From positions 1 through 64,000 of the forward strand of contig CAVUCK010000017.1 in the NCBI GenBank assembly GCA_963739975.1: a DNA stretch of 64,000 nucleotides, read 5' to 3'. The translations under genes were made by a program, and so were the position numbers. Source of the DNA: JALZMG01 sp963739975. GTDB taxonomy: Bacteria > Actinomycetota > Acidimicrobiia > Acidimicrobiales > Ilumatobacteraceae. The notes below the pieces were generated by a model. That model searched no databases, was not told where the DNA came from, and saw only the letters and a program-made list of their open reading frames with translations. Positions 43,697 through 51,715 of this stretch are shown piece by piece (position 1 is the stretch's first letter; each line of letters starts with the position of its first letter).

Positions 43697-45151
43697 GTGA
43701 ACGTCCTGCTCATCACGCTCGACCAGTTCCGCGGCGACTGCCTGTCGGCGGCCGGCCATCCGCTGGTCCGGACGCCGAACCTCGACCGCCTGGCCGACCA
43801 GGGCGTGCGCCTGGCCCGTCACCACAGCCAGGCGGCTCCCTGCGCGCCGGGCCGGGCGAGCATCTACACGGGCATGTACCAGATGAACCATCGGGTCGTG
43901 GCCAACGGCACGCCGCTCGACGATCGCTTCGACAACATCGCCCGCGCCGGTCGACGGGCGGGGTACCGGCCGACGCTGTTCGGCTACACGGATCAGGCCG
44001 TCGATCCGCGGACAGTCGCCGGACCCGACGACCCGCTGCTGGCGACCTGGGAGGGCGTGCTGCCCGGCTTCGATGTCGCCCTCGACCTGCGCGACGACCA
44101 CGCGCCCTGGTTGCGATGGCTGGAGGAGCGTGGCCACGACACGTCGCCGGGGTGCGAGGCGCTGCTCGCCACCGAGAGCGAGCGACCGGCCGAGCACAGC
44201 CTGTCGGCGTTCCTGACCGACCACGCGGTCGAATGGATCGCCCGCCAGGACGAGCCGTGGTTCGCTCACCTCAGCTACTGGCGCCCGCACCCGCCGTACG
44301 CCGCCGCCGGGCACTGGTCGAAGGCGTACTCCCCGGACGACGTCGGGCTCCCGATCGCCCCCGCCGAGCACCGCCACCCGATGCACGAGTTCGCACTCGC
44401 CCTGGATGCGTCGGCGGCCCCGACCGACGAGGCGGGACTGCGGCACCTGCGGGCGCAGTACTTCGGCATGATCGGCGAGGTCGACGATCAGCTCGGCCGG
44501 GTGTGGGACGTCCTGGCCCGTACCGGGCAGTTCGACGACACCGTCATCGTCGTGATCTCCGACCACGGCGAGATGCTCGGCGATCACGGGTTGAAGGAGA
44601 AGCTCGGCTACTGGGAGCAGAGCTACCACGTGCTCGGCATCGTCCGCGACCCGCGGCTGCCGGCGGCGCACGGCACCGTGGTCGACGCCTTCACCGAGAA
44701 CGTCGACGTGATGCCGACGATCTGCGACGCCATGGGCGTCGACGTCCCGGTGCAGTGCGACGGGTTCCCGCTGACCCCGTTCCTGCGCGGCGAGGCGCCG
44801 GCGCGCTGGCGCGACGCGACCCACTGGGAGTACGACTGGCGTGGCCTGATGATCACCACGACGCCGCACGAGTGGCCGTGGGATCGCGCCCTCGAACGCC
44901 AGCACCTGGCCGTGCACCGCGACGAGCGCCTCGCCTACGTCCAGTTCGGCGACGGCACCTGGCGCTGCTTCGACCTCGTGGCCGACCCGACATGGCGGAC
45001 CGAGATCGTCGCCGCCGACGTGGTCCTGCCGCTCGCCCAGGAGTTGCTCACGTGGCGGTCCCGCCATGCCGACCGCACCCTGGCCGACCTCGTGCTCGGC
45101 CCGGAGGGCGGCGGACGGTGGCCCCCGATGCCCGCCGGCTGGGGCGCCTGA
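43697..45151 (+). CDS. sulfatase / alkaline-phosphatase-superfamily hydrolase
   Basis: 484 residues from GTG 43697. The sulfatase signature C-x-P-x-R is at 49-53 (APCAPGRASIYTG), so the catalytic formylglycine would form from Cys49. Metal ligands are visible in LLITLDQFRGD and VVISDHGEMLGDHGLKEK. The C-terminal half (WRDATHWEYDWRG) fits choline-sulfatase or phosphonate-monoester-hydrolase relatives. No signal peptide, so an intracellular sulfate or phosphate ester is likely. A separate formylglycine-generating enzyme is needed and is not in the window. Followed 12 bp later by a permease gene. Confidence 0.92.
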   Translation: MNVLLITLDQFRGDCLSAAGHPLVRTPNLDRLADQGVRLARHHSQAAPCAPGRASIYTGMYQMNHRVVANGTPLDDRFDNIARAGRRAGYRPTLFGYTDQAVDPRTVAGPDDPLLATWEGVLPGFDVALDLRDDHAPWLRWLEERGHDTSPGCEALLATESERPAEHSLSAFLTDHAVEWIARQDEPWFAHLSYWRPHPPYAAAGHWSKAYSPDDVGLPIAPAEHRHPMHEFALALDASAAPTDEAGLRHLRAQYFGMIGEVDDQLGRVWDVLARTGQFDDTVIVVISDHGEMLGDHGLKEKLGYWEQSYHVLGIVRDPRLPAAHGTVVDAFTENVDVMPTICDAMGVDVPVQCDGFPLTPFLRGEAPARWRDATHWEYDWRGLMITTTPHEWPWDRALERQHLAVHRDERLAYVQFGDGTWRCFDLVADPTWRTEIVAADVVLPLAQELLTWRSRHADRTLADLVLGPEGGGRWPPMPAGWGA

Positions 45152-45163
45152 CCGCGCCGCGAC

Positions 45164-45988
45164 GTGCTCGCCGCCACCCTCCTCGCACTCTGCGCCGCCG
45201 CCCTCCACACCGCGTGGAACTTCATCGCCAAGCGCAACGCCGACCCATTCATCGCCCTGTGGGGCCAGTTCTTCGTCGCCGCGGCGATCTCCGCCGTCAT
45301 CCTCGGCCTGACCCGCACCCTGCCAGCGGCCGGCTGGGGGTGGGCGCTCCTGTCCGGAGCGGTGCACCTCCCGTACCTCGCCGCCCTCGCCGCCGCCTAC
45401 ACGCACGGCGACTTCTCGCTCGCCTACCCGCTGGCGCGCGGTGGCGGCGCGCTGCTCGCCGGGATCGGGGGCATCGCCGTGCTCGGCGACCACGTCGACA
45501 TCTGGTCCGGCGTGGCCATCGTCACGGTCGCCGCCGGCATGGCATTGCTCGCCGTCGGCGCGGCTGGCCCGCAGGTGCGGATGGCGCTGTTCGTGGCGGT
45601 CACGATCGGCGCCTACACGCTGATCGACAGCCACGCCGCCCGATCGGTCGACGACCTCACCTACGTGTTCGCCGTGTTCGTCATGGGTGGCGTGTTCGTC
45701 ACCACCTACGGCGTCGCCCGCGGTCGGGGTCGGGAGCTGGTCGGCGCGCTGTGGCAACAGTGGCGGACGTTCGTCCAGACGGCGTCGATGAGCGTCGTGA
45801 CGTACGGGCTCGTGCTCGTGGCCGTGCGCGAGGCACCCGTCGGCTATGTCACCGCACTGCGCGAGTCGAGCGTGCTGCTGGCGGCGTTCATCGGGTGGCG
45901 CTTCCTCGACGAGGGCAGCGTGCGCCGGCGGACCGTGGCCGCGTCGATCATCTTCGGCGGTCTGGTGCTGCTCGTCGTCTCGAGCTGA
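45164..45988 (+). CDS. EamA/DMT-superfamily permease
   Basis: 274 residues and about ten hydrophobic helices in two EamA halves (LAATLLALCAAALHTAWNFIAKRNADPF; AALFVAVTIGAYTLIDSHAARS-like second half; ending ASIIFGGLVLLVVSS). The family moves metabolites, amino acids or drugs across the inner membrane. It starts 12 bp after the sulfatase stop, so it may import the sulfatase substrate or export its product (inference). Ends at a perfect 18-bp hairpin. Confidence 0.88.
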   Translation: MLAATLLALCAAALHTAWNFIAKRNADPFIALWGQFFVAAAISAVILGLTRTLPAAGWGWALLSGAVHLPYLAALAAAYTHGDFSLAYPLARGGGALLAGIGGIAVLGDHVDIWSGVAIVTVAAGMALLAVGAAGPQVRMALFVAVTIGAYTLIDSHAARSVDDLTYVFAVFVMGGVFVTTYGVARGRGRELVGALWQQWRTFVQTASMSVVTYGLVLVAVREAPVGYVTALRESSVLLAAFIGWRFLDEGSVRRRTVAASIIFGGLVLLVVSS

Positions 45989-46009
45989 TCGCCCCAGCTG
46001 GGTCGGCGC

Positions 46010-46048
46010 GGTGAGCGGTGAGGGCACAGCGTGCCCTCACCGCTCACC
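46010..46048. terminator. 18-bp perfect hairpin between convergent genes
   Basis: GGTGAGCGGTGAGGGCAC (46010-46027) and its exact complement (46031-46048) around an AGC loop. It serves the EamA gene from one side and overlaps the last codon and stop of the TetR gene on the other. Confidence 0.75.
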
Positions 46049-46643
46049 TCACGCGCTGGTCGTTGGCGAGCGTGAGGCGGGTCAAGGTGTGGACGCTGGA
46101 CCGCCACGCGACGTCTGAGCGTGCTTCGGCGACGGCGACACCGCCGGCCGCCTGGCGCAACAGCCGCACGAGCTGGATCACGGGGACCGCGTCGGTGCGG
46201 GCCGGGAGGTGCCCGGCTCGTCGCGCCGCCGTGAGCCGCTTGCGCACCAGGCCATCGAAGCGATCGAGGGCGCCCGCAGCAAGGTCGCCGGCCAGCCTGG
46301 ACGTCGTCTCCATCAGCTCGTCGTAGTGCTCCGAGGCGTGGATCACCTCGACCATGTGCAGCTTGGCGATCAGCGCTTCGGCCACCTGGGCCGCCAGGTC
46401 CCCGGACGGATCAGCAAGCACTGCGCCCGCCTGATCGAGCATCTGCTGATGGAGCTGACCGGCCAGGGCGCGGAACACCTCCTCCTTGTTGGCGAAGTGC
46501 TGATACACGAGCGGACGGGAGATCCCGGCGGTCCTGGCGATGTCGTCGATCGACGTGCCCCGGAAGCCGTACTGGGCGAACCGGTCGAAGGCCGCATCGA
46601 GGATCTGCTGACGCCGATCGCGTTCCGCCCGTCCCGCCGGCAC
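46044..46643 (-). CDS. TetR-family transcriptional regulator
   Basis: 199 residues from GTG 46643, chosen because longer forms would run over the operator and the divergent gene's leader. The TetR HTH is RRQQILDAAFDRFAQYGFRGTSIDDIARTAGISRPLVYQHFANKEEVFRAL. The C-terminal ligand domain is helical with no recognisable specificity. Divergent from an LLM oxidoreductase 69 bp away with a palindrome in between, so that gene is the probable target. Confidence 0.9.
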   Translation of the reverse strand: MPAGRAERDRRQQILDAAFDRFAQYGFRGTSIDDIARTAGISRPLVYQHFANKEEVFRALAGQLHQQMLDQAGAVLADPSGDLAAQVAEALIAKLHMVEVIHASEHYDELMETTSRLAGDLAAGALDRFDGLVRKRLTAARRAGHLPARTDAVPVIQLVRLLRQAAGGVAVAEARSDVAWRSSVHTLTRLTLANDQRVR

Positions 46644-46653
46644 ACCGACGATC

Positions 46654-46679
46654 TTGACAGAACATGCGCGAAGTGTCAA
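46654..46679. promoter_or_regulatory. candidate TetR operator
   Basis: Inverted repeat TTGACA (46654-46659) and TGTCAA (46674-46679) with a 14-nt spacer, centred between the TetR and LLM genes. Each half also reads as a -35-like TTGACA, one for each direction, so repressor binding would block both promoters. Confidence 0.55.
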
Positions 46680-46711
46680 TCTGTCGAGTACCACGCGAAA
46701 GGGGCCGCGAC

Positions 46712-47659
46712 ATGACCAAGGTGGGCCTGCAACTTCCGAACTTCACGTACCCGGTACCGGACGGCGAGCTCTTCGAGCACGTCGCGGCGATGGCCACGAC
46801 CGCGGAGTCGGTCGGCATCGACTCGATCTGGGTGATGGACCACTTCTTCCAGCTTCCCCCGCTGGGAGGCCCCGACCAGCCGATCCTCGAGGCGTACACG
46901 CTGCTCGCCGCCCTCGCCGCCCGCACCGACCGGGTGCAGCTCGGCACCCTGGTCACCGGCGTCACCTACCGCAACCCGGCGCTCCTGGCCAAGATGATCA
47001 CGACGCTCGACGTCATCTCGAAGGGTCGGGCGATGTGCGGCATCGGCGCAGCCTGGTACGACGTCGAGCACGAGGCGATGGGTTTCGGCTTCCCGTCGGT
47101 CAAGGAGCGGATGGATCGCCTCGAGGAGGCCGTGCAGATCCTGCGGTTGATGTTCGACGACGATCACACGTCGTTCACCGGCACCCACTACCGCACCGAC
47201 GACGTCCGCAACCTGCCGCGCCCGATCCAGACCCGCATCCCGATCATGATCGGTGGCGGTGGCGAGAAGCGCACGTTGAAGCTCGTCGCCCAGTACGCCG
47301 ACGCCTGCAACCTGAGCGGGGACGACGAGACGGTTCGGCACAAGATCGACGTGCTGCGCAAACACTGCGCGGCGATCGGTCGTGATCCGGCGGAGATCTC
47401 CGTGACCCGCCTCGCCGCCCTGTTCCGCACCACCTCCGCCGACGAGACGCGCCAGACCCGAGAGTTCGTCGTCGCCCAGGCCGGCGAGGACTACGCCGGC
47501 AGCTTCGACATCGGCACGGACGACGAGATCCTCACGCGGATGGCCGGGCTGGCGGCCGCTGGTGTCGACGAGTTCATCCTGATGCTGCCGTTCGCCGGCC
47601 CGGACGAGATCTCCGCCGTCGGATCGTTCGTGACCGAGGTCAGCGGGCTGCGCACCTGA
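46712..47659 (+). CDS. LLM-class F420-dependent oxidoreductase
   Basis: 315 residues from ATG 46712 (AGGGG upstream). Luciferase-like TIM barrel: KVGLQLPNFTYP, SIWVMDHFFQLPPLG, RVQLGTLVTGVTYRNPALLAKMITTLDVISKGRAMCGIGAAWYDVEHEAMGF, RMDRLEEAVQILRLMF and the IMIGGGGEKRTLKLVAQYADACNL signature. It matches the F420-using branch common in actinobacteria. Probably repressed by the divergent TetR regulator. Substrate unknown. Confidence 0.92.
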   Translation: MTKVGLQLPNFTYPVPDGELFEHVAAMATTAESVGIDSIWVMDHFFQLPPLGGPDQPILEAYTLLAALAARTDRVQLGTLVTGVTYRNPALLAKMITTLDVISKGRAMCGIGAAWYDVEHEAMGFGFPSVKERMDRLEEAVQILRLMFDDDHTSFTGTHYRTDDVRNLPRPIQTRIPIMIGGGGEKRTLKLVAQYADACNLSGDDETVRHKIDVLRKHCAAIGRDPAEISVTRLAALFRTTSADETRQTREFVVAQAGEDYAGSFDIGTDDEILTRMAGLAAAGVDEFILMLPFAGPDEISAVGSFVTEVSGLRT

Positions 47660-47719
47660 CCCGACGGAACTGTCGCCGAGAAGCGGCTCGACGGTCTCGG
47701 GGCGGCTAAGGAGTGGGGT

Positions 47720-48385
47720 GTGTGCTTCTCGGCGCAGGCCGACCTGGTCGGCGGGACCGTCATCACGTTGCTCGGTGTCGACGCCATCCGCCATGTCCGT
47801 GAGCGTCGCGAGCTCCCGATCGCCGCACTGCCGATCCTGCTCGGCACCCACCAGCTGATCGAGACGTTCGTGTGGTGGGGGCTGCAGGGCCATGTGGCCG
47901 ATGACGTCGGGCAGGTGGCGACGTGGATCTACCTGTTCATCGCCTTCGTCGTCCTGCCGCCATACGTCCCGTACGCGGTCCGGGAGATCGAGTCGCGACC
48001 GAGTCGCCGCCGCATGATGCTGCCGTTCCTCATGCTCGGCGCGGCCGTCGGGCTCACGCTGCTGGTCGTGCTCCTGCGCGGGCCCGTGACCGCCACGCTC
48101 GAGTCGTACCACCTCGCGTACGCGACGAGCCTCGCCTACGGCGGGTTCGTCGTGATCGCCTACGTGGTGGCCACGTGCGGATCGCTCCTGCTGTCGAGCC
48201 ACCGCCAGGTCGTCATCTTCGGGCTCGTCAACCTGCCCGTGATCGTGGTGCTCGCGCTGCTGACCACCAGCGGGTTCGCCTCGCTGTGGTGCGCGTGGGC
48301 GGCGCTGGCGAGCTGCGGCATCGCCGTGCACCTGCGGGTGCGCGAGCGACGGGGCCGCCGCGTCGTCGTGCCTGCTCATTCGTAG
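47720..48385 (+). CDS. integral membrane protein, DUF6629-like
   Basis: 221 residues from GTG 47720, beginning MCFSAQADLVGGTVITLLGVDAIRHV, a start typical of a widespread actinobacterial membrane family (recalled as DUF6629). Six to seven hydrophobic helices, with conserved polar spots in LGTHQLIETFVWW and the C-terminal CAWAALASCGIAVHLR. No known function. It lies 60 bp after the LLM gene. Confidence 0.8.
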   Translation: MCFSAQADLVGGTVITLLGVDAIRHVRERRELPIAALPILLGTHQLIETFVWWGLQGHVADDVGQVATWIYLFIAFVVLPPYVPYAVREIESRPSRRRMMLPFLMLGAAVGLTLLVVLLRGPVTATLESYHLAYATSLAYGGFVVIAYVVATCGSLLLSSHRQVVIFGLVNLPVIVVLALLTTSGFASLWCAWAALASCGIAVHLRVRERRGRRVVVPAHS

Positions 48386-48502
48386 GTCCAGCCGGTGGGC
48401 CGGCGGCGCCGGTAGCCTGTGGACTTCCGGCGATCACCCCCGATCGCTGCCGCGCAGTCGTCCCTCGGTCGCCTTCGCTGACCACGACGACAGGAAGTTC
48501 GC

Positions 48503-49873
48503 ATGTCCACCCCCACGTTCGCCGCGCTCGGCGTCTCCGACGACCTCGTCGCTCGCCTGCGCTCGACCGGGATCACCACCCCGTTCCCGATCCAGTCAGC
48601 GGTGATCCCCGATGCGCTCGCCGGCCACGACGTCACGGGTCGCGCTCCCACCGGGTCCGGCAAGACGTTGGCCTTCGGCATCCCGCTGGTCACCAACCTG
48701 CGGGGCGCCCAGCGCCGCCGGCCGACCGCGCTGGTGCTCGCCCCGACCCGCGAGCTGGCTGAGCAGATCGCCGGCGAGCTGCGGCCGCTGGCGCGCACCA
48801 GGAAGCACGACGTCGTCTCGGTCTACGGCGGCGTCGGCTACGGCGCGCAGCGCAAGGCGCTCGACGCTGGCGCCGAGCTCGTCGTCGCCTGCCCCGGCCG
48901 GCTCGAGGACCTCCTGTCGATGGGCGCCGTGCAGCTCGACGACGTCCGTCAGGTCGTCATCGACGAGGCCGACCGCATGGCCGACATGGGGTTCCTCCCC
49001 GCGGTGCGCCGGATCATGGCCAGGATCCACGACGACCGCCAGGTGCTGCTGTTCTCGGCGACCCTCGACGGCGCCGTCGGCACGTTGGCCAGGGCGGTGC
49101 AGCGCCGACCCGTGCGCCACGAGGTGGGCGCCACCGGCCCGGACCTGACCGCAGCCCGCCACTCGTTCTGGACCGTGCCGCGCATCGAGCGGCCGACCGT
49201 CACCGCCGACGTCGTCCGCGCGCTGGGCACCACGCTGGTCTTCTGCCGCACCCGCCACGGCGCCGATCGGCTGACCAAGCAGCTCGCTCGCTCCGGTGTG
49301 TCGGCGGCGGCGATCCACGGCGGGCGCAGCCAGCCCCAGCGCGATCGGGCCCTGAAGGCCTTCGCCACCGGCTCGGTGTCGACGCTCGTCGCCACGGACG
49401 TGGCCGCCCGCGGCGTGCACGTCGACGACGTGGCCGCCGTCGTGCACTTCGACCCGCCGGCGGACGCGACGGCCTACGTGCACCGCTCCGGGCGGACGGC
49501 CCGCGCCGGCGCCTCGGGTGTCGTGGTGTCGCTGATCGAGCCGGGCACCGAGCGAGACGCTCGACGGCTGCAGCGCGACATCGGCATCGACTCGGCGATC
49601 GGACGTCCCGCGATCGCCGACCTCCGGCCGAGGCCGGCGGCCGCCGCGCCGCCGGTGGCCGCTGCGCAGCCGCCGTCGGCGGGCCGTTCGACCGGCACCG
49701 TGTCGTTCTTCCACGACCGCCGCGGCTTCGGCTTCATCGACGGCGGGCTGAGCTCCGACATCTTCGTGCACCACACGAACACGACGGCGCCGATCAGCGT
49801 CGGCCAGCGCGTCGAGTTCGCCACGCGCGACGGGCGCAAGGGCCTCGAGGCGTTCGACGTCGTCGCCGTCTGA
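48503..49873 (+). CDS. DEAD-box RNA helicase with C-terminal cold-shock domain
   Basis: 456 residues. Helicase motifs: Q-motif region (TTPFPIQSAVIP), motif I APTGSGKT (48-55), Ia PTRELAEQ, motif II DEAD (154-157), motif III SAT (185-187), motif V VATDVAARGVHVDDV and motif VI HRSGRTARAG. After an Ala/Pro linker, residues ~398-456 form a cold-shock OB fold (GTVSFFHDRRGFGFIDGG, DIFVHH). Both parts bind RNA, and together they fit a cold-shock or ribosome-assembly helicase. The fusion is less common than the separate proteins. Confidence 0.93.
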   Translation: MSTPTFAALGVSDDLVARLRSTGITTPFPIQSAVIPDALAGHDVTGRAPTGSGKTLAFGIPLVTNLRGAQRRRPTALVLAPTRELAEQIAGELRPLARTRKHDVVSVYGGVGYGAQRKALDAGAELVVACPGRLEDLLSMGAVQLDDVRQVVIDEADRMADMGFLPAVRRIMARIHDDRQVLLFSATLDGAVGTLARAVQRRPVRHEVGATGPDLTAARHSFWTVPRIERPTVTADVVRALGTTLVFCRTRHGADRLTKQLARSGVSAAAIHGGRSQPQRDRALKAFATGSVSTLVATDVAARGVHVDDVAAVVHFDPPADATAYVHRSGRTARAGASGVVVSLIEPGTERDARRLQRDIGIDSAIGRPAIADLRPRPAAAAPPVAAAQPPSAGRSTGTVSFFHDRRGFGFIDGGLSSDIFVHHTNTTAPISVGQRVEFATRDGRKGLEAFDVVAV

Positions 49874-49936
49874 GGACCGGACGGGAGGTGAGCGGAGAGC
49901 ACGGGACTTCCGGACGGCGCCTGTTCGACCGCTCAA

Positions 49937-50205
49937 GCCGTCGCCGGAGGTGTCCAACACCGAAGGCCTGGCGCGGATCTCGATGGAGATGATGGCCGCC
50001 AACGGCATCACCGTCGACGCGATCCGCATGGTCGATCACGACATCGCCACCGGCGTCTACCCGGACATGACCGAGCACGGCGCCGCCACCGACGAGTGGC
50101 CGGAGCTGTTCCCGCGGTCATGGCGGCGGACATCCTCGTGGTCATGACCCCGATCTGGCTGGGCCAGATCTCGTCGGCCTGCACCCGGTTGATCGAGCGG
50201 TCGGC
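49937..50205 (+). pseudogene. flavodoxin-family NAD(P)H oxidoreductase fragment
   Basis: Reads KPSPEVSNTEGLARISMEMMAANGITVDAIRMVDHDI, then TDEWPEL, after which the frame shifts near 50115 and continues VMAADILVVMTPIWLGQISSACTRLIER. That is the N-terminal half of a flavodoxin-like FMN reductase (FMN loop PSPEVSNTE, then the TPIWLG strand). The first strand and the whole C-terminal half are missing. The fragment ends just before a 33-bp palindrome. Confidence 0.7.
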
Positions 50206-50233
50206 TGCCGGTTCGGCTCCCGAACCCCGACTA

Positions 50234-50309
50234 CCGCTGATCACCCGTTTACGTCCGGATCTTGGTCGCACGTGTAACCAAGATCCGGACGTAAACGGGG
50301 GATCAGCGG
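50234..50309. repeat. 33-bp-arm palindrome
   Basis: Arms 50234-50266 and 50277-50309 are complementary at 32 of 33 positions around a 10-nt loop. The core is CCCGTTTACGTCCGGATCTTGG. It spans the stop of the minus-strand LLM gene (50303) and follows the truncated flavodoxin gene. Much longer than needed for a terminator, so possibly a small inserted element. Confidence 0.85.
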
Positions 50310-51193
50310 GGGGCTACCTCGAGGAACGAGGCGACGGCGGCCAGGTGCTGGTCGACCGTCGTCAGACCGAGCGGGCGGACGCCCATGAACTCGGCGGCCG
50401 TGTCGAACGTCCGCAGCGAGAGGTGGGTGCCACCCGCCGCCGCCCATGACGCCGCCGCCTCGGCACAGGCGTCGGGACCGCCGGACCAGTCGACCAGGCC
50501 CTCGAACCCGAACTCGGCCACGTCGCGACCGTGCTCCGCCAGCGCGTCACCGATCACGGCGATGGCATCGCGGGCCCGGCGGCCGGCGTGGCCGAACAGG
50601 AAGCCGTCGCCGAGCCGCGCCGCCCGCTGCAGCATCGGTGCCGCGCCACCGCCGAACCAGATCGGGATCGGCGCCGCCGGGCGGGGCAGGATCCCGGCCC
50701 GCTCGATGTCGTGGTACCGGCCGTGGAACGTGACCACCGCCTCGGACCACAACCGCCGCAGCACCTCGACCTGCTCCTCCAGGCGCCGGGCGCGCCCCCG
50801 GTACGGCACACCGAGGGCGTCGTACTCGACCCAGTTCCAACCCGTCCCGACGCCGAGGCGCAGCCGGTCGCCCGACAGCACGGCCACCTCGGCGGCCTGC
50901 TTGGCGACCAGCGCCGTCTGGCGCTGCGGAGCGACGAGCACGCCGACGACCAGCTCGATCGAGCTCGTCACCGCGGCGAGGTGACCGAACAGCACGAACG
51001 GCTCGTGGAAGGCGTCGTGCTCGGTGTACGGACCCCACAACCGGGGCTCACGGTCGGCGTGCTCCGCCCCGAGCACGTGGTCGTAGGCGACGAGCTGCGT
51101 GCAGCCGAGCTCTTCCACGCCTTGGGCGAAGTCGCGGATCGCCCCGGGGTCGTCGCCGATGTCGCACGTCGGGAAGACGACGCCGAGCTTCAC
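50303..51193 (-). CDS. LLM-class F420-dependent oxidoreductase
   Basis: 296 residues. Luciferase-like barrel with KLGVVFPTCDIGDD, TQLVAYDHVLGAEH, ELVVGVLVAPQRQTALVAKQAAEVAVLSGDRLRLGVGTGWNWVEYDALG and IPIWFGGGAAPMLQRAARLGDGFLF, all typical of F420-dependent members. Divergent from the NTF2-like gene (38-bp gap), so a shared promoter region is likely. Its stop lies inside the large palindrome. Confidence 0.92.
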   Translation of the reverse strand: MKLGVVFPTCDIGDDPGAIRDFAQGVEELGCTQLVAYDHVLGAEHADREPRLWGPYTEHDAFHEPFVLFGHLAAVTSSIELVVGVLVAPQRQTALVAKQAAEVAVLSGDRLRLGVGTGWNWVEYDALGVPYRGRARRLEEQVEVLRRLWSEAVVTFHGRYHDIERAGILPRPAAPIPIWFGGGAAPMLQRAARLGDGFLFGHAGRRARDAIAVIGDALAEHGRDVAEFGFEGLVDWSGGPDACAEAAASWAAAGGTHLSLRTFDTAAEFMGVRPLGLTTVDQHLAAVASFLEVAPR

Positions 51194-51231
51194 CGCCGAT
51201 GCCTCGTCACGCTGTCGATACTGTTCGGCGC

Positions 51232-51693
51232 GTGAGCCGAGAGTCCGATCGGACGGAGATCACCGAGGCGATGTTCCGCTACGCCCGAGCGACGGACTGG
51301 AACGAGCCGCAGCGGCACCGCACCGTCTTCGTCGACGAGTGCGTGTTCGCCTCGCCGCACAGCGAGGACCTCCACGGCGTCGACGCCGTCGTCGAGTGGA
51401 TGGAGGCCGTGCTGCCGCGCTTCGACGCCACGCAGCACCTCATCGGCAACATCTCGATCGACTTCATCGGCCCGGACGAGGCAACGGCCGTCAGCTACGT
51501 CCGGGCGTGGCACCGGTACGTGACCGACCGGCCCGACCTCGTGCTGTGGGGCGAGTACCACGACCGGTGGGTGCGCGCCGCCGACGGCTGGCGGATCGCC
51601 GAGCGGCGCGTCCTGTCCGCCGGGATCGACGGCGCCGCCGACCCGGGCCGGCGCAACCCGCGCCACCGACCGCACGCAGCGGCTGCGACCTGA
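51232..51693 (+). CDS. NTF2/SnoaL-like protein
   Basis: 153 residues from GTG 51232. Pattern of the SnoaL_4 group: ITEAMFRYARATDWNEPQRHRTVFVDECVF, HGVDAVVEWMEAVLPRFDATQHLIGNISIDF, ATAVSYVRAWHRY, WRIAERRVLS. Related folds act as ring dehydratases, isomerases or aromatic-dioxygenase small subunits. The Asp after the first helix (ATDW) and the later His (TQHL) are in the usual active-site places. An Arg/Pro/Ala tail follows the fold. Confidence 0.8.
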   Translation: MSRESDRTEITEAMFRYARATDWNEPQRHRTVFVDECVFASPHSEDLHGVDAVVEWMEAVLPRFDATQHLIGNISIDFIGPDEATAVSYVRAWHRYVTDRPDLVLWGEYHDRWVRAADGWRIAERRVLSAGIDGAADPGRRNPRHRPHAAAAT

Positions 51694-51715
51694 GCGACCC
51701 GAGCGAGCGAGGCCA

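Noticed and set aside
43670..46027. A 785-codon minus-strand open frame opposite the sulfatase and EamA genes
   Set aside because: Antisense shadow of two genes with clear motifs; low-complexity His/Arg/Asp/Glu composition and no recognisable domain.
48596..50029. A 477-codon minus-strand open frame opposite the helicase
   Set aside because: Antisense to a gene with all DEAD-box motifs; composition typical of a shadow frame.
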